Of a stretch of DNA of 64,000 bases, positions 1-12,900 are shown one piece after another. Position 1 is the first letter of the stretch, and the number at the start of each line of letters is the position of its first letter. The notes under the pieces are model-generated. The model ran no database searches and was not told the origin of the DNA. It worked only from the letters and a program-made list of their open reading frames with translations. The stretch spans positions 136,582,394 to 136,646,393 of the forward strand of contig NC_073691.1 of the NCBI RefSeq assembly GCF_029784155.1, given 5' to 3'. The position numbers were made by a program, and so were the translations under genes. This DNA is from Uranotaenia lowii. Lineage: Eukaryota > Arthropoda > Insecta > Diptera > Culicidae.

Positions 1-376
1 CACTCGTGTTCCATTAACTGTCAAACGGTATAGAATTGCGTCAAATTGGATCCAAATCTCATCAGTTTTGGATCAATCCTTATACCAGCTCTAAAACAAA
101 TTGAGTTGAAACTGGTATAATGGATCACCAGTGCGGTTGCTCGGGTCGGAATTTGGGTCTAAACCGGCTGTTTGGAACACGGAGAGCACCTGCTTAGTGC
201 AAGTTTGACGCAGCTAGAATTTCATCCAACTTTTGACAGATCTAAAAGGATTTTCTTAAGGAGAGAAAGATTAACTTTTCGCTTCCATCGCCCATAGTAG
301 GAAAAAGATCTCATGAGGGATATACATGGTGTTTCGATATAAGGTCCAGCAGTTGATCGGCAGAGCTCGATTGCTC

Positions 377-545
377 GTGGTGGCCGATTTCATCATGTTT
401 ACCGTGGTGAAATTGGCTAACGAGCCGTTGTACTGACGCGGAGATTGCAGGTTCAAGTCCTGCCGGTGAGCCGTTGTATCTTTTTCGAAAAATTCCGGTT
501 TATGCTCTTTCGTTCTTTGATACCTCATGTTTCTCTAACTTTTAC
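377..545 (+). repeat. tRNA-derived SINE-like repeat, copy A
   Basis: Positions 402-475 resemble a tRNA. An A-box-like stretch (GTGGTGAAATTGGCTAACG) is followed about 40 bases later by a B-box-like GGTTCAAGTCC at 450-460. The downstream body runs on to the CTCATGTTTCTCTAA segment. The same head and body recur at 15804-15985, and a headless body recurs on the minus strand near 31770-31880. A tRNA-related head with a shared non-tRNA body is the layout of a Pol III SINE. No clear tail or target duplication was seen, so the limits are approximate. Confidence 0.5.
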
Positions 546-927
546 CATCACCAACGTAAATGTGATTTTGAGGAATAAAATGAGCGCGTGAGCAAAGAAT
601 AAAAGAGTGAAGAAAAATTTGCTCGTATACTCTTTCGCCACACTCGCGTATGTTGAACCCTGAACTGGGTTAAGGTTTTTACGGCATAAAAAAAACGTAC
701 ATGTATTGCTCGATTTTTTAAGTTTTCGATGAGAATCAAAAACTCTAAAAAGCTATTTCACGATGTGAGAAACTATGTAATCCTCATTTTGTTATTTTAA
801 ATTTCTTAATAATCATATTTATCACTTGCTTTCAAGTAGCTTCTTATTGTTTAAATTTAAACTGGGAAGGTATGCCATATTAAGATTTTGATTTAAACAT
901 CCTCATATATATTCATCTTTAGAAAAT
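546..927. other. Intergenic, nothing recognised
   Basis: AT-rich DNA with short frames only. A minus-strand frame of about 60 codons here has no recognisable motif. Confidence 0.5.
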
Positions 928-1033
928 ATGTCCACGTGGACATGACCCAAACCCCTACCCCCCTTTTGGTGGACAAGCGTGGACATTTCCATACCCCTCC
1001 TCCCCCCCTAAGTTGTCCACGTGGTATGTGAAC
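928..1033. repeat. Short inverted repeat (GTCCACGTGG) with C-rich core
   Basis: GTCCACGTGGAC near 931 and GTCCACGTGG near 1015 bracket a C-rich core containing ACCCCTACCCCCC and CATACCCCTCC. This looks like a small MITE-like repeat, but no target duplication was identified. Confidence 0.35.
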
Positions 1034-1995
1034 GGTCCCTGAGAGCATCCGCAGCAATCGCGAGCAAAGTGAAAATGCTCACGAGTTTAATCACTTTTAT
1101 ACCGCATCGGGGGTTAGTATATGGGTGAGCAAAATAGGGCCGTTGTCGTCGGGACCGATAAAATCACCAAATTTGCTCACAAGAAAGGGGCGAGAGCAAA
1201 CATGCACTGAAAAAATTTTACTGTTTAATGCTGAGTTAAACAAACGACGTTCAGCGTGTAGAGTTTATTTACATTCCATTTTGCGCATCGGGTCGAATTG
1301 TCCACTGAACACCGGTCGTGGCGGAACCGGCAGACTCGTTTACGGGGAGAGCAGAAATTTTCCCAATCAAGGTGCATCTCCCACATTAACAACAACGGAA
1401 CTCCGAACCAGAATCGAGGCCTTCATTAACTACACGATCGATTCGACCCGACGGATTACTTAAAGGAAGAAAGTTTCTGTCTCCGTTTTCGAACTTCAAT
1501 ATTCGCTGGTGGCCGCTTCTGATAAACCTGGTTCCGGCCGTGTAGCTGTTATTTTATTGTTTTGTGTTTTCCCGTCAGTTGAAGGAAAATAAGAAAAATG
1601 AAAACCAGCGCTTCTAAAATATCAAGTAAATATGTTAAAACAAAATTGATTCAGCACATTGCAACTATATTTTTGTATTTTGAAGGTTCGTCTGCAAAAT
1701 GCTTTCGGGGATATAATTTGATATCGTTTGTTGGCAATGAAAACGTCTTCCGGAAAGTCGATTAACTTAACCCAGTTGAGAGGACTAGGTTAGGTTAAAA
1801 TTAGCCTTCTCATCAGTGGGCACTCTAGCAGCTAATGGATTGAGGGAGTGGCTCAAAAACATAATATGATGGTGTACTGGATGATGAAGGGTGTGTCGAT
1901 TAACAGTGCAATCATGTAAAATGTAAAATATTTGTTAAATGTTGTTTTCTACCATTGAACTGTAATAAATAATGTATCCTAAAGAGTTTCGAATA
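1034..1995. other. Intergenic, nothing recognised
   Basis: A more GC-rich patch at about 1290-1470 has open frames on both strands but no motif I recognise. The rest is AT-rich. Confidence 0.4.
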
Positions 1996-2212
1996 TTAAT
2001 GAAACGTGAAAAGAACTTGATTTTTATCAAATAGATTTATAAATAGTTTATTTCGAAGGTTTTCAATCTGTCCATGTTTGTTTTTTTCTGGAAAATTTCC
2101 AATCTGTACATTATCTAGAAAATCATTATGATCGGAGTTAGAAAGCTTCAGCAAACTGTTTGAAATCAATATTCTTCGTTTTAGGATTTGCCTGTTTAAA
2201 GCATCTCGTTCA

Positions 2213-2560
2213 TTACGGTTTTCGTGGCGGTTTCGGTAACGTATTAGTCGCTTCCTGATGAGGTGAATCAAATCGAGGATGCATCTGATAGGCTTGAACC
2301 GGGGCAATGACGAAACACGGCCCTCCATCTAGCACCAGACCGGACGGGTCCGAATCACAGAAACCGAAGCCTTCTACTTGATGATGGAACTCCACAGCAC
2401 CTGGCATATTTCGCGCAGATTCTTCTGACTTTGATTCTGGCTGCTGCTGCCCGGTAGTTTCGGCTGCATCCGCCACCGGACCCGGTTGCTAGTCGGTCGA
2501 AGCTGCTTGGCCCTGCTGATGCTGAACGGCATGTTCCCCCAGGATGTCGACTTTGACGTC
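2213..2560 (-). pseudogene. Unrecognised broken coding remnant
   Basis: On the minus strand, from about 2560 to 2213, one frame reads as protein-like sequence rich in Gln, Glu, Ser and Ala. It passes through DVKVDILGEHAVQHQQGQ and continues after one in-frame TAG into ADAAETTGQQQPESKSEES, then ends at PRKP-stop. Base composition is more GC-rich than the flanks and codon use looks coding. No ATG lies ahead of the stop, and no splice sites were found that would remove it. It could be an exon remnant, a retrocopy fragment or chance. I do not recognise the family. Confidence 0.25.
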
Positions 2561-3457
2561 TCGAACAGCTGAACGATCCAAACTTGTCGATCTATTTACC
2601 AAAAATCACCAATCGAAATTGAAGCAAATAAAAACGACTCAGAAAATTTACTCGGTGCGTATAAATATTTGATCAAGATTTTCTGCAAGTTTTCTCAGTG
2701 TAATGCTAAATTCAAAAATAAATATTCTAACGCCTGGTGCGCGAAAGGGTGTGTATACCAAAACCGGTCCGCTGAATAAATTATAGTGATTAATTTCATC
2801 ATAAAATTAAAAAAAACTTTGGCTAAATTGAGAGAATTATTAATTACCATCTATTACAAATAATACAAACAATTACCGTATGAGTAGGTATTTGGTTCTT
2901 CCAATCAAATTTCCTACACGATTACTTATTGCCCTAACTGCTTGTTGGTCTCACGATTTGAAGAAGAAATTTAATGTAGAATAAAAATGTGTGTTATTAG
3001 AAACACCTTTGCCGCAGGGTTCGACAATGCGAGATGAAGGCCAGCTACAAAGATGAAAACTCGACCCATTCCAAAGCTTCAGTACGCCGCCACGGAACCC
3101 TATGGAAAAATGCCTTCAATAATGTGGTCCTTAGTTAGACCACATTACTTCCCAATTTTAGATGTATTTTTACTAACATTTCGAGGCACCGCGACTATTT
3201 CGGCTCCTCCTTTTCTAACAATGCCGTATTGTAAGAATACCATGGCACATATCACATGGTAGAGTAATTGGCCTAAAAATACTATTATTGTTTGATAAAA
3301 AAAATGTGTGGCTGCGAGAACGGTGATTTAAAAGACATTTCACTTTTAGTTTTAATTTTCAACATTCCGGTTAATATCGCAGAGCTAAACAAATAGTTGA
3401 AAATCTACTGTGATAAATTGTTTAAAAAAAAATAACCATATTATATAATTGAAATAT
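2561..3457. other. Intergenic, nothing recognised
   Basis: AT-rich sequence downstream of the LRAT-like gene. A 69-codon plus-strand frame at 3053-3262 has no recognisable domain. Confidence 0.4.
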
Positions 3458-3463
3458 TTTATT
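3458..3463 (-). promoter_or_regulatory. Possible poly-A signal of the LRAT-like gene
   Basis: TTTATT on the plus strand reads AATAAA on the minus strand, about 370 bases after the stop codon of the LRAT-like gene. It is a plausible 3' end in an AT-rich stretch where such motifs also arise by chance. Confidence 0.35.
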
Positions 3464-3831
3464 GTTATTTTAAAATCATTTATAAAAAAAATCAAATAAT
3501 CTGGGCTTACATTAGGACACATTTGATTGGTAGTTCCGAACAATTTTATGACTAACTTATTACACCTAATTTAAAGCTTAAACTCCTGTCATTCGTAGAA
3601 GCCTCTTAAATAGACTCATTATTTCGCGACAGTGACATTAACAACTGCCTCGGCATTTTTGTTCTTACGATTCTATTATAATACAATCATGTCTTTTTTC
3701 GCGAAATAGTTTGGATTGTAGCCAAAGCTAGAACGCTACTGATTTGATAAGGTTACACAATTTAGTGCAATGTTTTGAGGGCCTTGCGATTGAAGAGCGA
3801 TCACATTCGTTCACAACGTTTCCAGTCGCTG

Positions 3832-3927
3832 TTAGAATTGGGCTGATCTATTATTACGTTTTTGCATGGCAAAGTAAATAATGGTGGCGCCCACATTTGT
3901 GCCACCCCATTTGGCACATTCGGAGAT
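3832..3927 (-). CDS. LRAT-like gene, exon 4 (stop codon)
   Basis: The acceptor CTTTTCTTTACAG precedes 3927. Thirty-one codons run from ISECAKWGG to RSAQF, then TAA at 3834-3832. It keeps the phase of exon 3. Intron 3 (3928-7148) holds an RTE fragment and a MITE copy. Confidence 0.75.
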   Translation of the reverse strand: MSECAKWGGTNVGATIIYFAMQKRNNRSAQF

Positions 3928-6900
3928 CTGTAAAGAAAAGAAAAATTTAAATATTAGAACGATTGGAAAGTTTTTGTTTTTGGAATGTTTATAATTTCAA
4001 ACGAATATACCAAACCCAATTACCAAAATCAAAACTTGAAATCCGGTTGTTAGAATTTTTGGATTCAATACGGAAATTAGAAGACAATAAAAATACTCAA
4101 AAAATTTAAAAAAAATTGGTGAACCACAATAATCAACTCATAAGAAGGAATAGTGAATAACAATTCAGATTAACGTATTAGTAGAGTATTATTTCGAATA
4201 AAGAGCTTATAATTCGAACTCAGAATAGACATAACGAAACAGAATTTGAAATCGAATTTGTATAAACGTAGATTAATCAAATTCTATTTAAAATACAATG
4301 AATGAAAGTATTAACTAAATGATTAATTACAACCATAAACAAATTTATTGCATCAAAAATTAATTTTTTTTCCCGAATTCAATGGAAACTTTCCTTTGTT
4401 TTTCGATAGAGGCTTTTATAATAAAGGTTTTGAGTAGGGCTATGGCCGTCGTTCATGGGACCAGAATACTTCAAAAACTGTAAACAAAATTTTGTTTGCT
4501 GGCCTGCGAATGAGAGACCTGCCGAATCCGCTTGTTCAGTAATAAAAATGTCACGATCGACGGTGACGAGCTGGAGATAGTCGAAGACTTTGTCTACCTC
4601 GGCTCACTGGTGACCGCAGACAATCTCACGGCGGCGAATTATCAGCGGAAGTCGTGCCTTATATGGACACCACAAGCTCCAGTCGAGAAGACTTAGCCCT
4701 CGCACGAAGTATAACCTGTATATGACGCTCATTATACCTGTTGTTCTCTACGGGCACGAGACATGGATATTGCTCGAGGAGGATCTGCGTACATCCAGAG
4801 TATTCGAGTAACGAATGTTGAGAACCATCTTTGGCGGCGTGCAAGAGAATCTACGGAGAGCCCAGTATTCAGAAGGTGGTTAAGGCTGGCCGGATATGCT
4901 GGACAGGACATGTTGCGAGATTGCCAGACGACTGTCCTGCAAAACAGGTGTTCGCTACGAATCCGGTAGGAACGAGACGAGCAGGGGCGCAACGATCTAG
5001 GTGGTTAGACCAAGTGGAACGTGATCTGGCGAATGTGGGATGTCCGAGACATTGGAGAACGGTTGCCATGGACCGATTGAATTTTAAGAATTATGTTCGT
5101 CAAGTTATGTCGTGAGACGGAATACTACGAAAAATAAATAACATTTTTTCTCTGTCAACTTTGATTTTAAGGGCATGAAAGCATAATGGCCACCTTAAGG
5201 AGGACACTTATTTAACCATAGGTAATAGCTATAATATGTGTGTTGCTTCATTGTTTCGTGATTAGAAACTTAAAAAATCGATTTCTTATCTGGCTGAAAT
5301 TTGAAAAAGAAGATAAAAACGCATTTTGAAGTTTTTTGCCGAATGCTGATATTCACCCAGCAAATATTTAACTAGGTATACCACAGAAACAACAGGAATA
5401 TAGAAATCCTTATACCAGAAGGAATAACCGCATTAAACTTACCAAAACAGCATATAGCTAGCTGAGAGTCAAGCTGAAGCTTTATAAGAGATGTGGAAGT
5501 TCCTTCACACACATTTTGTTCGAATCGAGAAGAGAAAAAGAGACCCATTCATCGTAAATCTGAACAAATTGATGCTTTTTGACTACATATTTACGAACCA
5601 AGTTATTATTTACTCGAGTTGAAAGTTTTCGGAAGAAGTCGTAAATATATCTCAGAACAAACATTTGTACGATAGCCAAGAGCAATCTCAATCTAAACGA
5701 CTTACGTTGTCATTTCAATTACGATTTCATGTTAGCTGGGCAGTCACTGTAGGGGCATAATGAGAACCCCCACCTGGGGCAGTAAAAGCACCATTAATCG
5801 GAGCTCGATGAGCGTTTTCTGCCGTAGAATCTAGTAGCGAGTTCAACTCTATGAATTCAACTGAATTAAAAAGCTACAGCTTGACTCATTTCATCTGACG
5901 ATGGACAAGGCGATTTTTATTCATTTACCATTCATGATTGATGCATTTTGTCGTAGATCCATCAAACAAAGCAATAACAAAATAATGTATGTCTGTTTGT
6001 AGAATACAATCAATTCACAAACAATCAAACATTTTGTTTCTTGTGCTTTGTTTGTTGGATGATTTTTTTAGCCGTAGAATGCAAAATTAAAATAATCGAT
6101 CATGAATGGCAAATGTAAAAAAAATCACCACGACTAGGAATCGAACTCGAGTCTTCTGATTACCTCTCCGACATCTTACCAATAGGTTTAATTGTCAAAT
6201 GTAAATTAGTCACTGTAGCTCCATAATTCAGTTGACTTCATCGTGTTGAGTTCGATGCGAGATTCTACGCCAGAAAATGCTCATTGTGCCCCGATCAATG
6301 GTGCTCTATTCGTCCTGAGTCCACAAGTTAAAGCAGAAACGCGTTTTTAAAATGATTTGAGTGAAAAATCAAAAATTTGATGATGGTGAAAATTTTAGGA
6401 GCAATGTGTACATTATGTTGCAGTGCGTACATTATAGATCAAGATGATTTAACGATCATAAAAGCTTTTTTCCGGTGCTCTAAAAAAATAATATTTTTGG
6501 CAATTTAGAAACTTGTAGGTTTTTTTCATACTTCTGTTAAGACGATAAAAAGATTTTTTTTGCTGAAAAATTAGTACTATAGGAAATACGAAACTTATCC
6601 TCACGAAAATTTATTTCAGAAAATACGCACTTTTGTAGAAAAGAGGAGTGCTTACTATGCTCGGGTGCTCGTTATGCCCTTATCGCCCCTACATATTCAG
6701 CACATTTCAACTTTTACATTTTCACGTTTGTTGCAATTATCAGCTCCAACAAATTGGTTGTGTGCCAGGTATTTTTTTTTTAATATAGCCTCAAACTTTT
6801 GATTGGTATTATCATGCAACAGAAATTTAGGAAAATTAGTGATTATTCACGTTTAGTGTTTGTTTTATATTAAATAGTTCTACAATAGTTGTTCAAATCG

Positions 6901-9900
6901 ACTGCTGCAAGCTTATGATTCGTTCAAATAAAGCACAGCAGTAGAGATGTAAAATAACTTGATCTTGCAAAACAGTCACAGAATAGGAAACTATCCAACA
7001 CCGAACCCGAGAGTACATATAGCACTTCTGCAACCAATCAACCAACAAATTAGAAAATAATATCTAAATCATAAGAACCTGCTGTTGCTCAGAAGTAGGT
7101 CTGCGATCCAGTCATTGCATCTTCTAGCCGTTTCATCAGTACACTTACTTGTCGCTTCCGGTTGTCTTGAGGTCGGTCACCATACCGGCAGAATTCGGCG
7201 AAATGCTGGCTGTTGTGGAACGGCATTTTGGTTTTAGTGGCATATTTGATCTGCGAATCAGAACCACAAAAGGATAAGATGGTTTATTAGCTGATTGCTA
7301 TATACATATGTAAGTATTCCTACCTGTCCGAGAATGTCTTTCTCGCTGTGCGCCTTCTTGCTTTTATCACAGAGATTGTTAATGCGAATGTGGAAACCCT
7401 GCTGCCAGAGTTGCTCTAAGGTGACACTGTAGACTTTGAGCCGTTTATAGGACTCCGAAAGTTTTACTGAGTGTATTTTGATAGTGTCTGGGGTTGGTTT
7501 CATCACTGCTGAAAAATAGAAAAAAATAAAATAAATAACTTGGATGTCCATAATAAATAAATGTATTTAAACACTAGCATATCCTAGCCTAATTCTGGGT
7601 TCCCGATAAAACCCCCTTTTTTTAAATAGTTTATTGACGCTTTAACCTCAGAGGTCTTTCGCGTCTCAACCCCCTTTTTATAAAACTATATTATATGAAA
7701 AGGAAAAATGGCTTGGAAACTTATAAATTAATGCTTCTCATACACATTTATGAAAAATGATGCTCCCCTAGAGCTGGTTGGATCCTTTGTGATTTTTTGA
7801 AACCCTAATGGTTTTATAAACTACTTGTAATATTTTTAATTTTTTTAGGAACTTTTTTTTTGATTCAGCATTTAATTATTGATCTTTTTGTTTTTATGCT
7901 AATGCATCTCTTTGTTCTGAAAGTTATTTTGCTGCTTGATATTCTGGTTCGATTTTCAATTCGTACATCACATGTGTAGGAAGATTGCAAAACCTCTCAA
8001 GACAACCGTTCTTTGGCAAAATAAAATTCTTGCTCTAAAAATCATTTTTTAGATACCTCGATGTTAGTTTTTTCCACACTAAATACAAAATGTAAAGTTT
8101 CATACGATTTGCGTCGAAATGTCAAGAGAAAATCTTTAGACGCAAAAGTTCACATTGTCTTCTAGCGCTCTGATTGTGCTTATTGTCTATCCAAATAACT
8201 TGTTGGTTATGTTTAAACCGGATAATATTTGATCTTTTCAAGTTTTATTCAGGTTTAAGGTTTGAATTTTCCGATATTATATTACTAAGCTATAACCGTT
8301 ATAACACTTGAATCAACACCTAAATGAATGTCATCTTATGAAGACTATCGTACTACGAAAATACCTTTCTATATTTAGTAGCTTTTGTACGAAGACAACA
8401 AAAAAATTAGTCAACAACTAACAGGTCTGATGGTTTGATCGAAAACAAAACAAGTGGGTCAACTGACACCGACCAATGCATGCAGGCAATAGTATGTTCT
8501 GAATACAGCCAGGTAGCTTGTACTTCTCGAAGATAGGTAAACAACCACAACAACACATAATTTGTTATTGCAAATTCCTTTGGAACGTTTATTGCATTTT
8601 GCGGTTCAACTTCTGAGGTCGATAAAAATTCGACGCAAATGCATCCATTAGATGTATATCCATAAGATATGTGTGTGAGGTGGACCGGCCCCGTTGAGAT
8701 TGTCACGTTTGATTTCTACACCTCTAAGTCACCGATCAGTGTTTCCCGTCCCGACGTGCGTCGACGCCACCACTGAAGGTAGGTTTTCCTTTCACGATCA
8801 AGGTCCACCTGTTCGCTCAAAATCTTCATACTCAGTGGTATGCAAACGTCCATAAATAGATAGACAACATTCTTCGTATAACGAACGATACGGTAGGGAA
8901 GGGGAGTCTGCCCGTTGGGGGAAGACGTTAACTATTTTTAGACGTCAACCGTAGGTCATCTACGGAGTCGCTGGTGCTCAGCTTGTTTACAAACCTTAAA
9001 TTAATTGTTATTATAAACTACCAACTAGAACAACAAATGTACTTGTAAGTTGAGATTTAAAAATCACCAATTTTTAGAAAGTTCGAAGATACGAAGCCCT
9101 GTAGATAGGGTTCCGGAAAGTGACCCAAGATCAACCATTAAAGGGTGTCTACGATGAAATTGCCCCACACAAAATTGATTCGAGTTTTCATCCAATAAAA
9201 TAAATATTAAACTTCATTTTAACATTTCACTAGTATTTTATTTATAGTCCATACGCAATTACCTGCACCATAAGATTCTGCACAACTTGTTAATCAACCG
9301 TTTTTTGCATGTAAACCCATACTTTCTTCAGTTCCTCGACTGGCCTCTCTACCTTAGGTCGTTTATTTAAGAAGATGCTGCTTCATAATCGCCCAGTACT
9401 TCTTGATGGGGTGGAGCTCCGGAATGTTGGGAGGGTTGAACATTTCCGGCACGAAATCGACATTATTGTCCGCATACCACTTCAGCACGTCCTTGGAGTA
9501 GTTGCATGAGGCCAAATCCGGCCAGAAGATTGTTGAGACGTTGTGGGCCTTCAGGAGAGGAAGCAGCCGCTTCTGGAGGCACTCTTACATGTACACCTGT
9601 CCGTTCATCGTGTTCTGGGTCACGAAAGGTGCACTCCACTTTACGCACGTGCAAATGGCTTGCCAAACCAGGAATTTATTCGCAAATTTGGACATCTTCT
9701 GAGTGTGGAAATGCTCCGGAACGCTGAACTTATCCTTGGTCGTGAAAAACAGGTTTCCGGGGATCTGTTTGAAGTCGGCCTTCACATATGTTTCGTCGCC
9801 CATGATGCAGCATTCAACTTTCGTCAGCGTGTTGAGGTATAACTTCCTGGCCAGGGTTTTGACAGACTTGTTCTGCTTTTCGTCACGATTAGAGGAATTT

Positions 9901-12900
9901 TGTGCTTTGAAAGTTCGAAGCCCAGCTTTAGTTTTGGCCTTCTGGACTGGATCTGGTCTGGACGGCTTAGGTGCAGCTTCTTAGCCACATCCTGAACGGA
10001 GGCGTTTGGGTTTCGGTTGAAAGCTTAATCACTCACGACACCATGGAATTCACGATTCCCAACGTTTTAGCGATGGAACGATGCGAGAGATCCTTGTTCT
10101 CGTGATGAAAGCGCAAGATTTTATCACGCACGAGCTGTTCTTTCGATTCAATTTCCGCGAGTTTTGATTAAAGGACTTTAAAACTTGCAGGATGTTAACA
10201 ATGCACTATGAACTAAATCCACCCAAATTTTAATTAAATTCTACCCAACGGTTAAAAAGTTAGAGCAATTTCGAAGTGTGGCAATTTCATCGTGGACACC
10301 CTTTAGCTGACAGTCTTGATAAGATGAGAAGTCTTCGTTTTCTTTCTAGGGAAGTCGATTTTGACAAAGACAAAACGTCATAAACGAAGCTATGAAATAC
10401 TTCTTGCATGGGGGTGATAAAAAAAACCTATTGCCACATCAGATCTTGAAACAACGAGGCAAAACTCCTTTGAAATTCCTGGACAGCGGTCTGAGCTGCT
10501 TTCAGGATTCTCCGGGAAGTAGATTGGGGTTTTTCTCGATGTCAATCCTTGTGTTATTCGGGGTTTGTCCTTGAAGCAATTTCTTAATTTCATGTGGTGC
10601 TCTCCCTGCTTGACGAACTTTGTCCCGGGTTGATCCGGAAGGCGTAGGCAGACCACTATTAGCTCTTCCGTAACTTTCACTATAAAGTTACCTGGTGATG
10701 TAATGTTCTGTCAAGTTGTTTTGGAGATAGCGCCCGATGAAGAAATTTTTCGACTTTAATTATAGGGCAACACGTGCGCATAATAATCTATAATAATCTA
10801 TAATGCATACTTTCAGCCAACTTTTTTTTTAAATCAAGGCAATTTTTTATTACGTTTGCTGTTTCCTGGAGCTTGGCCTTCAAAATGACTCATAATTTCG
10901 AATTGGGTCAAAGTTAAAATAAATTTAGCCGATTGCTCTCCTTCGGCACAAAAAGACATATTTGACTATTTACCACTCCACCACCGTTTTTGCGTAACAG
11001 CACGATCCCAGATCCAACTTAAACAGAGTGTATACTTGTGGGACCTTTTGAAGAGCTTTGCAGAGAAAACAGTTGCATTTGGAGGCAGTCTTTTTGGAAT
11101 TTTTATCCATTCATCGTATCAATCGTTATGAAAGAATTAGTAATTTGTAGTTTCCGCAGATTGTTAGTCTGCTCAAGTAGGGGAGATGAGGGCATAACGA
11201 GCACCCAGGGCATAATGAGCACTCCTTTTTTCTACATAAGTACGTATTTTCCTAAACAAATTTTCATAAGGACTTGTTTCGTACTACCCACAGTATTAAG
11301 TTTTCATCAAAAAAGAAATATCCTTTTCATCTTTACAGAAATATTAAATAATAACCAGCTAGGTTCTCAAGTGACGAAAATATTATAATTTTTGAGCACC
11401 ACCAAATAAGCTTTTATGACCTTTAAATCATCTTGATCTGAAATGTACGCTCTGCAACATGATCTACACATTGTTTCTCAATTTTCAACATCATAAAATT
11501 TTTGCTTTTTCACTTCAATCAATTTTAAAACGCTTTTTTACTTTAATTTGTTCACTAGAGGCGAACAGAGCACTATCAATGAAGGCACAATGAGCATTTT
11601 CTGCCGGGGAATCTAGCAGCGAATTCAACTCGATGAAGTCAACTGAATAATAGAGCTACAGCTTGGCTTGTTTCGTCTGTCGATTTGGCCTATTGGTAAG
11701 GTGTCGGAGAGGTAATCAGTAGACTCGAGTTCGATTCCTGTTCGAGGGGATTTTTTTTGCACATACCATTCATGATTGATTTTTTCATTGTTACATTATG
11801 CGGCTAATAGCATCAAAGCATCATCCGTCAAACAAAACACCAGAAACATAATGTATGAGCATGTGTTTATTCTTTGAATTCTACAAACAGACCTAGATTA
11901 TTTTGTTATTGCTTTGTTTGATGAATCTACGCCTCACCGTTTAGTGCAATCATGAACATGAATGATAAATGAAAAAAAAATCACCTCGACCAAGAATCGA
12001 ACTCGAGCCTACTGATTACCTCTCCGACACCTTACCAATAGGCCAAATCGTCAGACGATGCAAGTCAAGCTGTAGCTCTATTACTCAGTTGACTTCATCG
12101 AGTCGAATTTGCTGCTAGAATTCCCGGCAGAAAACGCTCATTATGCCTTCATTAACGGTGCTCATACTGCCTCGGGGGGTTTCTCATTATGCCTCTACAG
12201 TGACTGGTTTTCAGCTTTCGGCAAAATTTTTAAAATGCATTTTTAACGTTTTTATCCACTTTTTCAAATTTCATCCAATTAGGCAATAGACTATTTGAGT
12301 GTCTGAACACGAAACAATGATGTAATTCACATATTGCAGCTGTTCTCTATGGTTAAATAAGCGTTCTCCTTAAGGTGGCCATTATGCCCCCATATCCCCT
12401 AATAGACATTAAATTTTTCAAATTTTTATCCTTGTTTATCTCCGGAAAAAACAGACGAGATTAGTCAATGAAAAGTTTCTGGTAGGAAACATGCCAGGTG
12501 TCCGCTAAAGAGTTCGTTTTGCTGTCCATTGTGATTTTTTTAAAATATCTCGCCACAAGCAGTTCACACATTTTGCGCACGATTTAATCACTGTATTTTG
12601 TTTATTTTACCGGTGGGCAGCTTTTCTACCTTATAGAAATCAACTTAAGCCAATTTAAAAGTCAGCTAGATTTAGGTCAGGCAAATAAGAATTCGCTGCA
12701 GCATTTTTTACTTTTGGACAGAAAAATGAGCACCTTTTGAAATGCACATTTTGTAATCATGATAAAAATTCGTACTGGAATCAAACAAAATCAACAAAGC
12801 TATTGTTTTATAGTTGAGGCATGCTCAGTTTGGTGGACTTATCCAATGCAAAACTCTCTCAAAAACTTAAAAAAAGTTTCAATAATGATCACTCTAATGA

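Larger units (their letters stand above)
5170..6689 (-). mobile_element. TA-MITE family B, copy 3 (degraded, with nested insertion)
   Basis: Flanked by TA (5168-5169 and 6690-6691). In the reverse orientation it matches the copies at 11180 and 40620. The left end is AGGGCATGAAAGCATAATGG and the right end GTTATGCCCTTATCGCCCC. It is more diverged than the other two copies. A smaller element sits inside at 5356-5740. The left tRNA-like module has been lost (deletion around 5910) but the minus-strand one at 6125-6199 remains. Confidence 0.65.
11180..12399 (+). mobile_element. TA-MITE family B, copy 1 (intact ends)
   Basis: TA at 11178-11179 and 12400-12401 flank inverted ends GGGGAGATGAGGGCATAA and, on the other strand, GGGGATATGGGGGCATAAT. 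Inside, a second long inverted repeat (about 11575-11770 against 11965-12180) carries two tRNA-like modules facing each other. Copies: 40620-41827 (very similar), 5170-6689 (diverged) and a right-end piece at 30435-30602. No transposase is encoded. Confidence 0.85.

Noticed and set aside
1125..1463. Plus-strand frame of 112 codons
   Set aside because: No recognisable domain, and equally long stretches are open on the opposite strand; composition bias is the likely cause.
8407..8706. Minus-strand frame of 99 codons in intron 1
   Set aside because: No motif, and no acceptor/donor pair found that would add it in frame between exons 1 and 2.
10390..10680. Overlapping frames on both strands in intron 1
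   Set aside because: Neither strand gives a recognisable protein; no supporting start or splice signals.
11680..12058. Functional tRNA genes
   Set aside because: The A-box-like and B-box-like blocks are present but the acceptor and anticodon stems do not close convincingly, and the copies lie inside a repeated MITE.
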